Notes: generated from the sequence alone by a model not told the origin. A stretch of DNA of 64,000 bases from Aeromicrobium sp. 9AM (GCF_902506105.1 NZ_LR733304.1:1659458-1723457); one strand, 5' to 3'. Counted from the first letter of the stretch, positions 53,772-61,715 are shown. Numbers and translations: made by a program.

Positions 53772-54607
53772 TCCCGGCCTACCGGGACGACCGCCACGAC
53801 GCTCGGTGCCGCCCGCAGCAGCGACGAGGCGACGCGCTTGCCGAAGAACGGCCCACGATGCGGCTGATTGGGGTGCCCGACCACGACCATCTGGGCCTCT
53901 CCTGCCTCGCGGGCGAGCTCATCGCCCGGATCTCCCAGGATCACCTCGGCGCGACACTCGACACGCGGGAACACCCTGTGCCAGTGCGCCAGGTGTCCCT
54001 TGAGGCGGCCCTTGCACCAAGCCAGCTCTTCGGCTTCCACCGTCGGAGCCAGGACGGTCACGGCCCGCAGGCGAGCACCCGTATGGTCGGCGATCTGGAA
54101 CGCGAAGCCGAGAGCCTCCTCGACGACGTTGTGGACATCGAGAGCGACAAGGATCTCGGTGACCACGGGATGCGAGACGCCAGCTGGAACCACCACCACC
54201 GGGCTGTGGCCGTGCAGCGCTGCGCGACGAGCCACGTCGATGCCGGCCACCCGCTCGACGGAGGACACGTCGTCGGCCCCCACCACGACCAGAGCGGCAT
54301 CCTTGCTCTCCGTCTCGATCGCGAAGACCACCGGCTCGGTCCGCAGCTCGTACTCCACGTCACCGGCAGTGTGACCGGCCAAGCGGTCCCTGGCATGATT
54401 CAAGACCAATTGGGCGGCTTCGTGCAGGAGACGACCCATCTCCTGTCCCAGATAGGGATCACCCGAGGGCATCGTGATCGACTCGGCGTGCACCACGCGC
54501 AACGGCGCCTCCAACATGTTCGCCATCTCGGCGGCATACGTCAGGAGCTCCGGCTGGTCACCGGAGATCCCGACCACCACGGGCCGTCTTGCGGTCGGCT
54601 CCTTCAT
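53765..54607 (-). CDS. Tandem universal stress protein (QP-type)
   Basis: 280 residues, two USP domains: VVVGISGDQPELLTYAAEMA, loop VVVGADDVSSVERVAGI in domain 1, and VVGHPNQPHRGPFFG in domain 2; no canonical ATP loop. GAGGAGG precedes ATG 54607. It lies 25 bp after the alcohol dehydrogenase on the same strand, so both are read from the adh promoter. Confidence 0.9.
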   Translation of the reverse strand: MKEPTARRPVVVGISGDQPELLTYAAEMANMLEAPLRVVHAESITMPSGDPYLGQEMGRLLHEAAQLVLNHARDRLAGHTAGDVEYELRTEPVVFAIETESKDAALVVVGADDVSSVERVAGIDVARRAALHGHSPVVVVPAGVSHPVVTEILVALDVHNVVEEALGFAFQIADHTGARLRAVTVLAPTVEAEELAWCKGRLKGHLAHWHRVFPRVECRAEVILGDPGDELAREAGEAQMVVVGHPNQPHRGPFFGKRVASSLLRAAPSVVAVVPVGRED

Positions 54608-54632
54608 GACGCCTCCTCGGCTCGCACGCGAT

Positions 54633-55643
54633 TCAGAACTCGAAGACCAGCCGGGCCTGGATCTGTCCGTCCAGCAGCTCCGCGATCGACTCGTTGACCT
54701 GCTCGAGCTTGCGCCCCTCCGCGATGACGCGCGTACGTCCGAGGGCATGCAGCTCGAACACCTCGGCAAGGTCCTGGCGAGTCCCCACGATCGAGCCGAT
54801 GATCTCGATGCCTTTCAGCACCGTCTCGAAGATCGGGATGCTCATCGTGCCCTCGGCCGGGAGCGCGACGCAGACGAGACGCCCACCCCTGCTCAGGGAC
54901 GAGAACGCCTGCTCGAAGGACTGGGGCGAGACAGCGTAGGCCAGCGCGACATCCGCACCACCCAAGGCCTGGATCGCCGCGACAGGGTCCACCTGCGCGG
55001 CGTTGACGACATGATCGGCGCCGAGCGAGGTGGCCAGCTCGAGCTTGTCGCTGTCGATGTCGACGGCGATGACAACCGCGCCGACGAGGCGGGCGTACTG
55101 CACCGCGAGGTGACCGAGTCCGCCGATGCCGAAGACCGCGACGGTCTCGCCAGGCTGGACGTGAGCGACCTTGACCGACTTGTAGGACGTCACACCCGCG
55201 CAGCTCAACGGTGCGGCGTCGAACGGCTCGACGCCCTCAGGGACCGTGACGGCATAGCGCGCGTCGACGACCGCGTACTCGGCGAATGCCCCGTCGATCG
55301 AGTAGCCGCTGTTCTGCTGGCTCTCGCACAACGTCTCGCGACCGTCGACGCAGTAGCGACAGTGGCCGCACGCGTGTCCGAGCCACGGAATGGCGACGCG
55401 GTCGCCGAGCTGGTGCGCAGTGACACGTTCTCCAAGCTTTTCCACGATGCCGACACCTTCATGGCCCGGGACAAACGGTGGCGTCGGCTTGACCGGCCAG
55501 TCGCCGTGCGCGGCATGGATGTCGGTGTGGCAGAGGCCGGAGGCCTCGATGCGTACGAGGATCTGGTCGATCGACGGTTCAGGGACGGCACGCTCCTGCA
55601 GCTCGAGCGGCTGGCCTAGTTGGGTGACGACGGCGGCTTTCAT
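54633..55643 (-). CDS. adhP: Zinc-dependent alcohol dehydrogenase (AdhP type)
   Basis: 336 residues, MDR family: catalytic zinc ligands Cys38 (SGLCHTD) and His (GHEGVG), structural zinc cysteines in HACGHCRYCVDGRETLC, and the Rossmann motif GIGGLGHLAV. Reduces acetaldehyde or other aldehydes with NADH, restoring NAD+ during fermentation. ATG 55643 has AGGAG upstream; the longer frame would read through the DosR box. Operon with a USP. Confidence 0.94.
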   Translation of the reverse strand: MKAAVVTQLGQPLELQERAVPEPSIDQILVRIEASGLCHTDIHAAHGDWPVKPTPPFVPGHEGVGIVEKLGERVTAHQLGDRVAIPWLGHACGHCRYCVDGRETLCESQQNSGYSIDGAFAEYAVVDARYAVTVPEGVEPFDAAPLSCAGVTSYKSVKVAHVQPGETVAVFGIGGLGHLAVQYARLVGAVVIAVDIDSDKLELATSLGADHVVNAAQVDPVAAIQALGGADVALAYAVSPQSFEQAFSSLSRGGRLVCVALPAEGTMSIPIFETVLKGIEIIGSIVGTRQDLAEVFELHALGRTRVIAEGRKLEQVNESIAELLDGQIQARLVFEF

Positions 55644-55701
55644 GACAACTCCTGGGTGGACGAATGGTTGACTCCACCGTGCCGGTTCTCCGGCCCGGGG
55701 T

Positions 55702-56292
55702 TCAGGGCCGATTCGCCTTGAGCTGCGGGACCAACGTCCCACGCATCCGGGCGACGGCCGCTGTGTGCCGGGCTGCGATGGCGGCCCGCGCGGGCGCGCC
55801 GAGCTCGGTGTTCATGCGCAGCGCCACGTCGCCGTGATCGGCATGCCGTTCGATCCTGAAGCCGGCGTCGGTGAACACCTCAAGCATGGGGTGGTTGACC
55901 GCCAATACGTCTGCCACGAACCATTCCACCCCGGCCGCGCGGGCGTCGGTTGCGGCCCGCTCGAGCAGCAGCGTCGCGACGCCCAGACCGTGCGAGTCAT
56001 CGGCGACCAGGAACGCGATCTCGCTCGTCGATTCGTCGACCCGTTCCACGTCGGCGATCCCGATGAGCCGGCCGGCCTTGACCATCACGTACGTGCGGGT
56101 GTCCGGGTTGCGGTCGAAGAGGTGGTCGACGTGTCTCGCCACAGCTCCGTGCCCAACCGAGAAGAATCGTGTGTAGAGGTTCTCCTCGCTGCACGAGTCG
56201 AACAGTGCGGTCACGGCCGGTCGGTCTGCGCTCCGAAGTGACCTGATCTCAGCGAGACTGCCGTCTGCGAGGACCACACGGCTGGGGCTCAT
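55702..56292 (-). CDS. GNAT family N-acetyltransferase
   Basis: 196 residues with an acetyl-CoA fold: SLAEIRSLRSADRPAV at the start, IAFLVADDSHGLGVATLLLERA (acetyl-CoA loop, degenerate Q/RxxGxG/A), and VNHPMLEVFTDAGFRIERHADHG. It resembles the acetyltransferase part of Pat/Mt-Pat, which acetylates acyl-CoA synthetases, but without a cNMP domain. Overlaps the flavodoxin gene by four bases (ATGA). Confidence 0.87.
   Translation of the reverse strand: MSPSRVVLADGSLAEIRSLRSADRPAVTALFDSCSEENLYTRFFSVGHGAVARHVDHLFDRNPDTRTYVMVKAGRLIGIADVERVDESTSEIAFLVADDSHGLGVATLLLERAATDARAAGVEWFVADVLAVNHPMLEVFTDAGFRIERHADHGDVALRMNTELGAPARAAIAARHTAAVARMRGTLVPQLKANRP
55705..55740. promoter_or_regulatory. DosR-like box for adh, inside the end of the GNAT gene
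   Basis: GGGACCAACGTCCC (55727-55740) matches all ten core positions. At the 22-bp offset is GGGCCGATTCGCCT (55705-55718, 6 of 10), 62 bp from the adh start. Both lie within the last 39 bp of the GNAT coding sequence, so the adh promoter overlaps a gene. Confidence 0.75.
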
Positions 56293-56801
56293 GATGCCGC
56301 GACGAGCGCACCCAGCTCGCGACCCCAGGCCGTCGCCCGCTCGAGCTCCCCCTCGTGGAGCGGGCCGTCAATGTCCTCGACGTAGAAGCTCTCGGGTGAG
56401 GAGCCGGTGGTGAAGCCATGCTTGTGCCCGACCTTGGCAGCGCTTCTGGCTGCCGACCCCGGCAGGTGCCGCACCTTGGTGACACGCGTGTCGAACGTGG
56501 CGAGGGAGGCCGCGTGGTGGCCGGCTGGAATCCCGTCGAGCCACTCCCGGAGCCCGAAGTCGACCTTCCCGTGGATGGCCCCCTTCGCCATTGCATCGGT
56601 CCTGGTGGCCGTGCGACTCATCGAGAACGCATGCGTCGGTCCCCCAGCAACGATCAGGTCGATGTCGTCCGACGGTGCGGTCGGCGCATCCTGCACCTCG
56701 TGCAGGTCCACGTTCATGGTCTCGCGGAGTCCGCTGACGATCGCTTTGGCGATCGCGGCGGTGTTGCCGAACATGGATTCGTACACGACAAGTGCCTTCA
56801 T
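56289..56801 (-). CDS. Flavodoxin-like protein
   Basis: 170 residues: FMN loop VVYESMFGNTAAIAKAIVSGL, LIVAGGPTHAFSMSR, and TFDTRVTKVRHLPGSAARSA. Flavodoxin/WrbA-like fold, a likely low-potential carrier. First gene of the flavodoxin-GNAT operon with boxes 66 bp upstream. No ribosome site stands out; AAGGCACACC is near. Confidence 0.88.
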   Translation of the reverse strand: MKALVVYESMFGNTAAIAKAIVSGLRETMNVDLHEVQDAPTAPSDDIDLIVAGGPTHAFSMSRTATRTDAMAKGAIHGKVDFGLREWLDGIPAGHHAASLATFDTRVTKVRHLPGSAARSAAKVGHKHGFTTGSSPESFYVEDIDGPLHEGELERATAWGRELGALVAAS

Positions 56802-56866
56802 GGTGTGCCTTCTCTCGGGGAGGTTGTGCGCCCCCTCAGTCGACCATCGAGTGAGGCTGCGCATCA

Positions 56867-56924
56867 CGGGCCAAGGTCGGGTCCGCGCGGGACCAACGGC
56901 CCTCTCAACCGGGCCGAGCGACTC
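56867..56924. promoter_or_regulatory. Three DosR-like boxes at 22-bp steps upstream of the flavodoxin-GNAT operon
   Basis: CGGGCCAAGGTCGG (56867-56880, 6 of 10), GGGACCAACGGCCC (56889-56902, 9 of 10) and GGGCCGAGCGACTC (56911-56924, 7 of 10). Centres are at 22-bp steps. Only the middle box is strong by itself. Confidence 0.65.
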
Positions 56925-57002
56925 TGCGTGCAAGCAGCGAGGAGCACCAGAATCGAGACGTGAGACTGCCCCAGCAAACGGCAAACCGGAGCCGACCCGA
57001 TC

Positions 57003-57020
57003 ATTTGACCTCGATTTGAC
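57003..57020 (+). promoter_or_regulatory. Direct repeat ATTTGAC-N4-ATTTGAC upstream of a small exported protein
   Basis: ATTTGAC occurs at 57003-57009 and 57014-57020, an 11-bp period, which is the layout of OmpR/PhoB-type binding sites. The ATG of the gene at 57066 begins 46 bases after the repeat's last base. The same repeat with the same distance occurs at 58659-58676. The likely binder is the OmpR-type regulator at 61960. Confidence 0.7.
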
Positions 57021-57065
57021 GTTCTGATGACCCACCGATGAGCGTGCCGGCAACACGATGTCCGT

Positions 57066-57371
57066 ATGGACAGAGCCGCCCGAAACGTTCGCGCGCGCCT
57101 CACCGGACGGGCCCGGTTGCACACCGCGATCATCGTCGGCAGTGGGCTTGTCGCGGGAAGCACCGTGACAGGTGTGCTGGCGGCGGAGGCTGAGTCCGAT
57201 GCCCCCCAGTCTCCGAGCGCATCGTCACCAACCCCGGTTCCCTCAAGGAGGCCCGTGCTCAAGGCGAGGCGCGTACCCGAGCCTCGTGCGCAGAGCACAC
57301 GGCGACCGGGGGTGGTCCGTCCCAGCCCGACACGGGCCGCCGCACCAGACGCAACCAGCAGCGCCTCCTGA
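57066..57371 (+). CDS. Small membrane-anchored or exported Ser/Pro/Arg-rich protein
   Basis: 101 residues: basic start (RAARNVRARLTGRARLH), one hydrophobic helix (about 20-42), and a Ser/Pro/Arg-rich disordered tail. It resembles the 85-residue protein at 58722 in layout: RAR-x-H followed by a Gly/Val/Thr-rich helix. No ribosome site. Function unknown; no haem or flavin motif. Confidence 0.6.
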   Translation: MDRAARNVRARLTGRARLHTAIIVGSGLVAGSTVTGVLAAEAESDAPQSPSASSPTPVPSRRPVLKARRVPEPRAQSTRRPGVVRPSPTRAAAPDATSSAS

Positions 57372-57425
57372 TCCAGCCATCCCAACCCGCGGACTGCATC
57401 CGCCCGCCGACCCGAAGGACCTGCC

Positions 57426-57914
57426 ATGCCCAACGACTTCTACGGCCTGCCCCTGCACCCGCTCATCGTCCACGCCACGGTCGTCATGATCCCGCTTGCT
57501 GCGTTGACCGTGGTGCTTGCTGCAGTGTGGCCACGGTTCCGCCGTTGGGCTGGGCCACTGCCCGCGGCCATCAGTCTGATCGGGGTGATCCTGGTACCAC
57601 TGTCGACATCGACCGGCGAGACGCTGGAGAGGCACGTCGAGAGATCGGCATTGCTCGAGAAGCACACCGACATGGCCGAGGGGCTCCTGCCCTGGATGAT
57701 CGGCCTGCTCGTCTTCGCCGTGGTCGGTTACGCGATCCACCACCGCGCCAACCGCGGGCAATCCGCGAGCACGCTTCTGGCGCGCGGGGTGGCGGTCCTC
57801 GCCATCGCTGCGGCCCTGGGCACCACCGTGCAGGTAGCCCGCATCGGGCACAGCGGCGCCAAGGCAGCGTGGCAGGACACTGACATGAGCTCTACCAGCC
57901 AGTCCGGCGGGTAG
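57426..57914 (+). CDS. DUF2231 family membrane protein
   Basis: 162 residues with four membrane helices, starting FYGLPLHPLIVHATVVMIP; the LHPLxVHxxVV motif with two His is the DUF2231 signature. Function unknown; the histidines could bind haem or metal. It is 54 bp behind the small 57066 gene and 9 bp before the VIT1 gene: one operon. Confidence 0.88.
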   Translation: MPNDFYGLPLHPLIVHATVVMIPLAALTVVLAAVWPRFRRWAGPLPAAISLIGVILVPLSTSTGETLERHVERSALLEKHTDMAEGLLPWMIGLLVFAVVGYAIHHRANRGQSASTLLARGVAVLAIAAALGTTVQVARIGHSGAKAAWQDTDMSSTSQSGG

Positions 57915-57923
57915 CGGACCCTC

Positions 57924-58634
57924 ATGAGCTCCAATCACGGCGGCGAGCCACACATGGGCGGGATGGCCTCTCGCCTGAACTGGCTGCGCGCAGGCGTGCT
58001 CGGCGCCAACGACGGCATCGTCTCCACAGCCGGTCTCGTGGTCGGAGTTGCCGGTGCCACGGCGGACCGGGGAACCATCTTCACGGCCGGTCTCGCCGGT
58101 CTCGTCGCCGGTGCGGTGTCAATGGCCCTGGGCGAGTACATCTCGGTCAGCAGCCAGCGGGACAGCGAGCGCTCGCACCTCGCCCTCGAGAGGCGGGAGC
58201 TGCGGGACTCGCCTGCAGAAGAACTCCTAGAGCTGGCGGACATGTATGTGCGCAAAGGACTGTCCGTCCAAACCGCGCAAAAGGTCGCCGAAGAGCTGAC
58301 AGACAACGATGCACTTGCCGCACATGCGGACATCGAGCTGGGCATCGACTCTGGAAGCCTCACCAACCCCCTGCACGCCTCGTTCGCATCAGCCGTGGCC
58401 TTCACGCTCGGCGCGCTGCTGCCCTTGCTCGCCATCCTGCTCGCGCCCACCTCGGTCCGCGTCGCGGTCACAGTGGCGATCGTGCTTGTTGCTCTGGCGA
58501 TCGCCGGGGTGCTCAGCGCGCACCTGGGACACAGCAGCGTACGGCGCGCGGTGACGCGGGTCGTCGTTGGCGGCGCTGCCGGCCTGGCCCTGACGTACGC
58601 CATCGGACGGCTGTTCGGCACAGCCGTCGGCTGA
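57924..58634 (+). CDS. VIT1/CCC1-family iron or manganese transporter
   Basis: 236 residues: NWLRAGVLGANDGIVSTAGLVVGVAGA (VIT1 signature, first helix), GAVSMALGEYISVSSQRDSE (Met/Glu metal motif), and a charged cytosolic segment (about 80-135) before three further helices. The family removes Fe2+ or Mn2+ from the cytosol. Nine bases after the DUF2231 gene. Confidence 0.92.
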   Translation: MSSNHGGEPHMGGMASRLNWLRAGVLGANDGIVSTAGLVVGVAGATADRGTIFTAGLAGLVAGAVSMALGEYISVSSQRDSERSHLALERRELRDSPAEELLELADMYVRKGLSVQTAQKVAEELTDNDALAAHADIELGIDSGSLTNPLHASFASAVAFTLGALLPLLAILLAPTSVRVAVTVAIVLVALAIAGVLSAHLGHSSVRRAVTRVVVGGAAGLALTYAIGRLFGTAVG

Positions 58635-58658
58635 ACACCACGGCTGCCTCTCAGCCCG

Positions 58659-58676
58659 ATTTGACCTGCATTTGAC
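58659..58676 (+). promoter_or_regulatory. Direct repeat ATTTGAC-N4-ATTTGAC upstream of the ApbE operon
   Basis: ATTTGAC at 58659-58665 and 58670-58676, period 11 bp, followed 46 bases later by the ATG at 58722. Layout and spacing equal the site at 57003-57020. Downstream both have an ATGA-containing hexamer at the same offset, a possible -10 element. Confidence 0.7.
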
Positions 58677-58721
58677 TCCTCGCTGAGGCAACCATGACGC
58701 AGTCACGACAACAGTGGACTC

Positions 58722-58979
58722 ATGAACACGTCAGCATCATCACCGCGATCGCTCCTGGCGTCCCGCGCACGCAAGCACCTGCTGGCCATCGCCGCGACGA
58801 GCGTCGTGCTCACCGGTGGCGTGACGGCATATGCGGCCACAGCGGGGAACGCCACTCAGACCACGTCAACCGGTACGGGCTCGCAGGACACGTCGACTTC
58901 ACACAATTCGTCGACCGGGTCGGGACTGACCGCTCCGGACGCCAGCTCCTCGAGCGATGGCTCGAGCAACGCATCATGA
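58722..58979 (+). CDS. Small exported Ser/Thr-rich protein
   Basis: 85 residues: basic ASRARKH, hydrophobic segment (about 20-40, LLAIAATSVVLTGGVTAY), and a Ser/Thr/Gly-rich low-complexity tail. No FMN-attachment motif (DGxxxxGAT type) is seen. It overlaps apbE by four bases (ATGA), so the two are coupled. Related in layout and promoter to the 57066 product. Confidence 0.65.
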   Translation: MNTSASSPRSLLASRARKHLLAIAATSVVLTGGVTAYAATAGNATQTTSTGTGSQDTSTSHNSSTGSGLTAPDASSSSDGSSNAS

Positions 58980-59884
58980 GCGCGTCAGCGGTGTGGCAGG
59001 ACTGGTCCTGCCACGTCAGACTCACCGTGACGGACGGCGCGACGCTCGATCGCGCCCGACGCCTTCTGACCGACCTGATGTCCGACGTCGAAGACGCAGC
59101 CAGCCGCTTCGTCCCGACCTCGGACGTGTCACGGGTCAACCAGGCGGCTGGCCGGCTCGTGCCGGTTGCCCGCCGCATGACCGAGCTGGTCGACGTGGCG
59201 ATGACCGCGGCAGGAGCGACCGACGGCCTCGTGGATCCGACCGTCGGAGCGCACGTCATACGCGCGGGATACGCCCAGGACATCGAGCTCGTACGAGATC
59301 GCCTCGTCCTCACTGGTGAGTCCGCGGCACCGCACCGCGCGAATTGGCACAGCATCCAGGTCGATCATGAGCTGTCGCGAGTTGGTGTCCCTGCCGGCCT
59401 TGCCCTGGACCTCGGCGCCACCGCGAAGTCGTGGACTGCCGACAGCGCAGCGCACGCGATCGCCGCGTTGGGGACCGGGGTGCTCGTGGAGATCGGTGGT
59501 GACGTCGCAGTGGCGGGTCACAAGCCCACACCATGGCAGATCCGGATCAGCGAGCAGGCCGGCGAACCGGGCGAGCAGGTCGGGCTGACGAGCGGGGGCC
59601 TGGCTACGTCGTCCTCGGCAGCACGTCGCTGGAGAACTGCGAACGGGTCCGCTCACCACATCATCGATCCGCGTACGGGCGAGCCCGCGGCCGGACCCTG
59701 GCGTACTGCCACGGTCTGGGCCAACAGCGCCCTGGACGCCAACATCGCCAGCACCGCCGCCATCGTCCTCGGTGAGGACGCGGCTGGCTTCCTGGCAGAA
59801 CGCGGTCATCCGGCGCGCCTCGTCGGACAGGACGGCCATGTGACGACTGTCGGCACGTGGCCGGGCGCGAAGCAGGTGGCCTGA
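58976..59884 (+). CDS. apbE: ApbE-type FAD:protein FMN transferase
   Basis: 302 residues: LDLGATAKSWTADSAA (family DLGGIAKGxAxD), LVEIGGDVAVAG, HHIIDPRTGEPA, and a C-terminal SALDANIASTAAIVLG with the metal-binding Asp and Thr. Attaches FMN covalently to Thr/Ser in target proteins. No signal peptide or lipobox, unlike many ApbE proteins. No typical acceptor is encoded beside it. Confidence 0.9.
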   Translation: MSASAVWQDWSCHVRLTVTDGATLDRARRLLTDLMSDVEDAASRFVPTSDVSRVNQAAGRLVPVARRMTELVDVAMTAAGATDGLVDPTVGAHVIRAGYAQDIELVRDRLVLTGESAAPHRANWHSIQVDHELSRVGVPAGLALDLGATAKSWTADSAAHAIAALGTGVLVEIGGDVAVAGHKPTPWQIRISEQAGEPGEQVGLTSGGLATSSSAARRWRTANGSAHHIIDPRTGEPAAGPWRTATVWANSALDANIASTAAIVLGEDAAGFLAERGHPARLVGQDGHVTTVGTWPGAKQVA

Positions 59885-60480
59885 TGACTCTCTGGTATCT
59901 CGCCCGCGCAGCAGGTGTGGTCGCGCTCGTCGCGTTCACCGCATCGACCGTCCTCGGTGCGCTCTCCCCCGGCCGCAACCGCAGTCTGAAGTCGGCTGAC
60001 ATCGACCGCCGCTACCTCGTCCAGATGGCGCACCGGTCCGCAGCCATCACCGGTCTTGTGGCGCTGGCAGCACACGTTGTCCTCCTCGTGATGGATTCCT
60101 ACGTCAACGTCAGCATCGGTGGCGCACTGATCCCGTACACAGCTGGCTACCGTCCGCTCGCCCTGGCTCTGGGCACCATCGCGGTGTACCTGTTCACCCT
60201 GGTCGCAGTGTCGGGCGCCGCCCGCGGCCGACTGGCCACATCGGTGCGCGCGGCCCGAGCCTGGCGCTCCATCCACGTGATGGCCTACCTCGGGTGGGTG
60301 GCGGCCATGGCACACGGTGTGCTCGCCGGCACGGACACCGGCGCGCGGTGGACGACCGCGGTCTACCTCGCGTGTGGCGGAGCGGTCGCGGTGGCCGTCG
60401 CCGTACGGCTGCGCTCGCGCGCACGCTCCGCGGCAGACCCACTGACCAGAGCACGCACTCTCGAAAGGAGCCGGTCATGA
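59884..60480 (+). CDS. Ferric-reductase-like membrane cytochrome
   Basis: 198 residues with about five membrane helices and two pairs of His in adjacent helices (AHRSAAITGLVALAAHVV and SIHVMAYLGWVAAMAHGV), spaced for two b-type haems. Similar to the ferric reductase transmembrane domain without the FAD/NAD part. Shares one base with the apbE stop (TGATG); overlaps the NuoF-like gene (ATGA). Confidence 0.85.
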   Translation: MTLWYLARAAGVVALVAFTASTVLGALSPGRNRSLKSADIDRRYLVQMAHRSAAITGLVALAAHVVLLVMDSYVNVSIGGALIPYTAGYRPLALALGTIAVYLFTLVAVSGAARGRLATSVRAARAWRSIHVMAYLGWVAAMAHGVLAGTDTGARWTTAVYLACGGAVAVAVAVRLRSRARSAADPLTRARTLERSRS

Positions 60481-61715
60481 CCATCATCGACAACGCGCAC
60501 GCGGGTTCCGTGAGCTCGCTGGGGACACCTCGCCTGCTGGCCGGGGTCGACCAGGTGGGTCACGTCGACGCAGCACACCACCGCGCGCTCCACGGGGACC
60601 CAGTCCTGCGCAGCCGCGCGTGGCTCCTGGGCGCCATGCGAGAGGTCAATCTCCTGGGCCGTGGTGGGGCCGCCTTCCCCGTGGCCACCAAGCTCGAGGC
60701 GATGCCGACCGGATCGTCCACGGCGATCCTCGTCAACGGCAGCGAGGGCGAGCCCGCCAGCCGCAAGGACCGCACCCTGATGACCGCAGTCCCCCACCTG
60801 GTGATCGACGGTGCGCTCGTCGCGGCACATGCCCTCGACACGCAGGTCATCACGATCGCCATCCACGACCCTTGGTCGTACGAGTCGCTCGTCCGGGCCG
60901 CACGTGAACGTCCAGATGCCGATGCGATCTCGGTCGTCCGTACGCGTGACGGCTTCGTCGGTGGCGAGATCCGGGCCGTCATCAACGGCCTCAACGCAGG
61001 TGTAGCGCGACCGGGCGGACGGCGCCACCTCCCCCACACCCACGGGATGTCCGGACGGCCGACATTCGCCTCCAACGTCGAGACGTTCGCGCAGATCGCC
61101 CTGCTCACCGGGATGGGCGTCGCGGACTACGCTCGTACGGGCTCACCGGTCGAGCCGGGCAGCAGCCTCGTCACGCTCCTCGGCGACGTCGTGCGACCCG
61201 GGGTGCTCGAGGTGCCCAACGGAACTCCGCTCGAGATGCTCCTGCCCGGGCAGGCCGACGCTCCCGTCCTGATCGGTGGCTACCACGGGACCTGGACGCG
61301 CGCGGCACACGACCTCCCTCTGACTCGCTCCAGCTTGCGCGCGGCGGGGGCACCTCTGGGTGCCGGAGTCATCGCCCGCCCGTTCCCCGGCACGTGCGTG
61401 CTGTCCGAGGTGGCCGCGGTCAGCCGCTGGCTCGCCGCCGAGTCGACCGGTCAGTGTGGTCCGTGCTTCTTCGGCCTACCTGCACTGGCCGACGACATGC
61501 AGGCGTTCGCCGACGGGACCGGCTCCGAGGCACAGGCCATCCGACGCTTGGAACAGGTTCGTGGGCGCGGGGCCTGCGCCCACCCCGACGGGGCAGTGCA
61601 GTTCATGTCATCGGCGATCACGACGCTCGCCGACGACATCCGGGTCCACCGGCTGCACGGCGCCTGCGGCCGCCCCCCGTCGGCGGTCCTGCCGCTACCG
61701 AGGAGTGCACGATGA
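60477..61715 (+). CDS. NuoF/RnfC-like flavoprotein
   Basis: 412 residues: NuoF-like FMN/NADH motif LLGRGGAAFPVATK, VNGSEGEPASRKDR, an SLBB-like segment (GDVVRPGVLEVPNGTPL), and a C-terminal iron-sulfur region ESTGQCGPCFFG plus RGACAHPDG. Compared with NuoF (ESCGxCxPCR), the first cysteine is threonine, leaving three. It may pass electrons between ferredoxin or NAD(P)H and the membrane cytochrome. Confidence 0.85.
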   Translation: MTIIDNAHAGSVSSLGTPRLLAGVDQVGHVDAAHHRALHGDPVLRSRAWLLGAMREVNLLGRGGAAFPVATKLEAMPTGSSTAILVNGSEGEPASRKDRTLMTAVPHLVIDGALVAAHALDTQVITIAIHDPWSYESLVRAARERPDADAISVVRTRDGFVGGEIRAVINGLNAGVARPGGRRHLPHTHGMSGRPTFASNVETFAQIALLTGMGVADYARTGSPVEPGSSLVTLLGDVVRPGVLEVPNGTPLEMLLPGQADAPVLIGGYHGTWTRAAHDLPLTRSSLRAAGAPLGAGVIARPFPGTCVLSEVAAVSRWLAAESTGQCGPCFFGLPALADDMQAFADGTGSEAQAIRRLEQVRGRGACAHPDGAVQFMSSAITTLADDIRVHRLHGACGRPPSAVLPLPRSAR

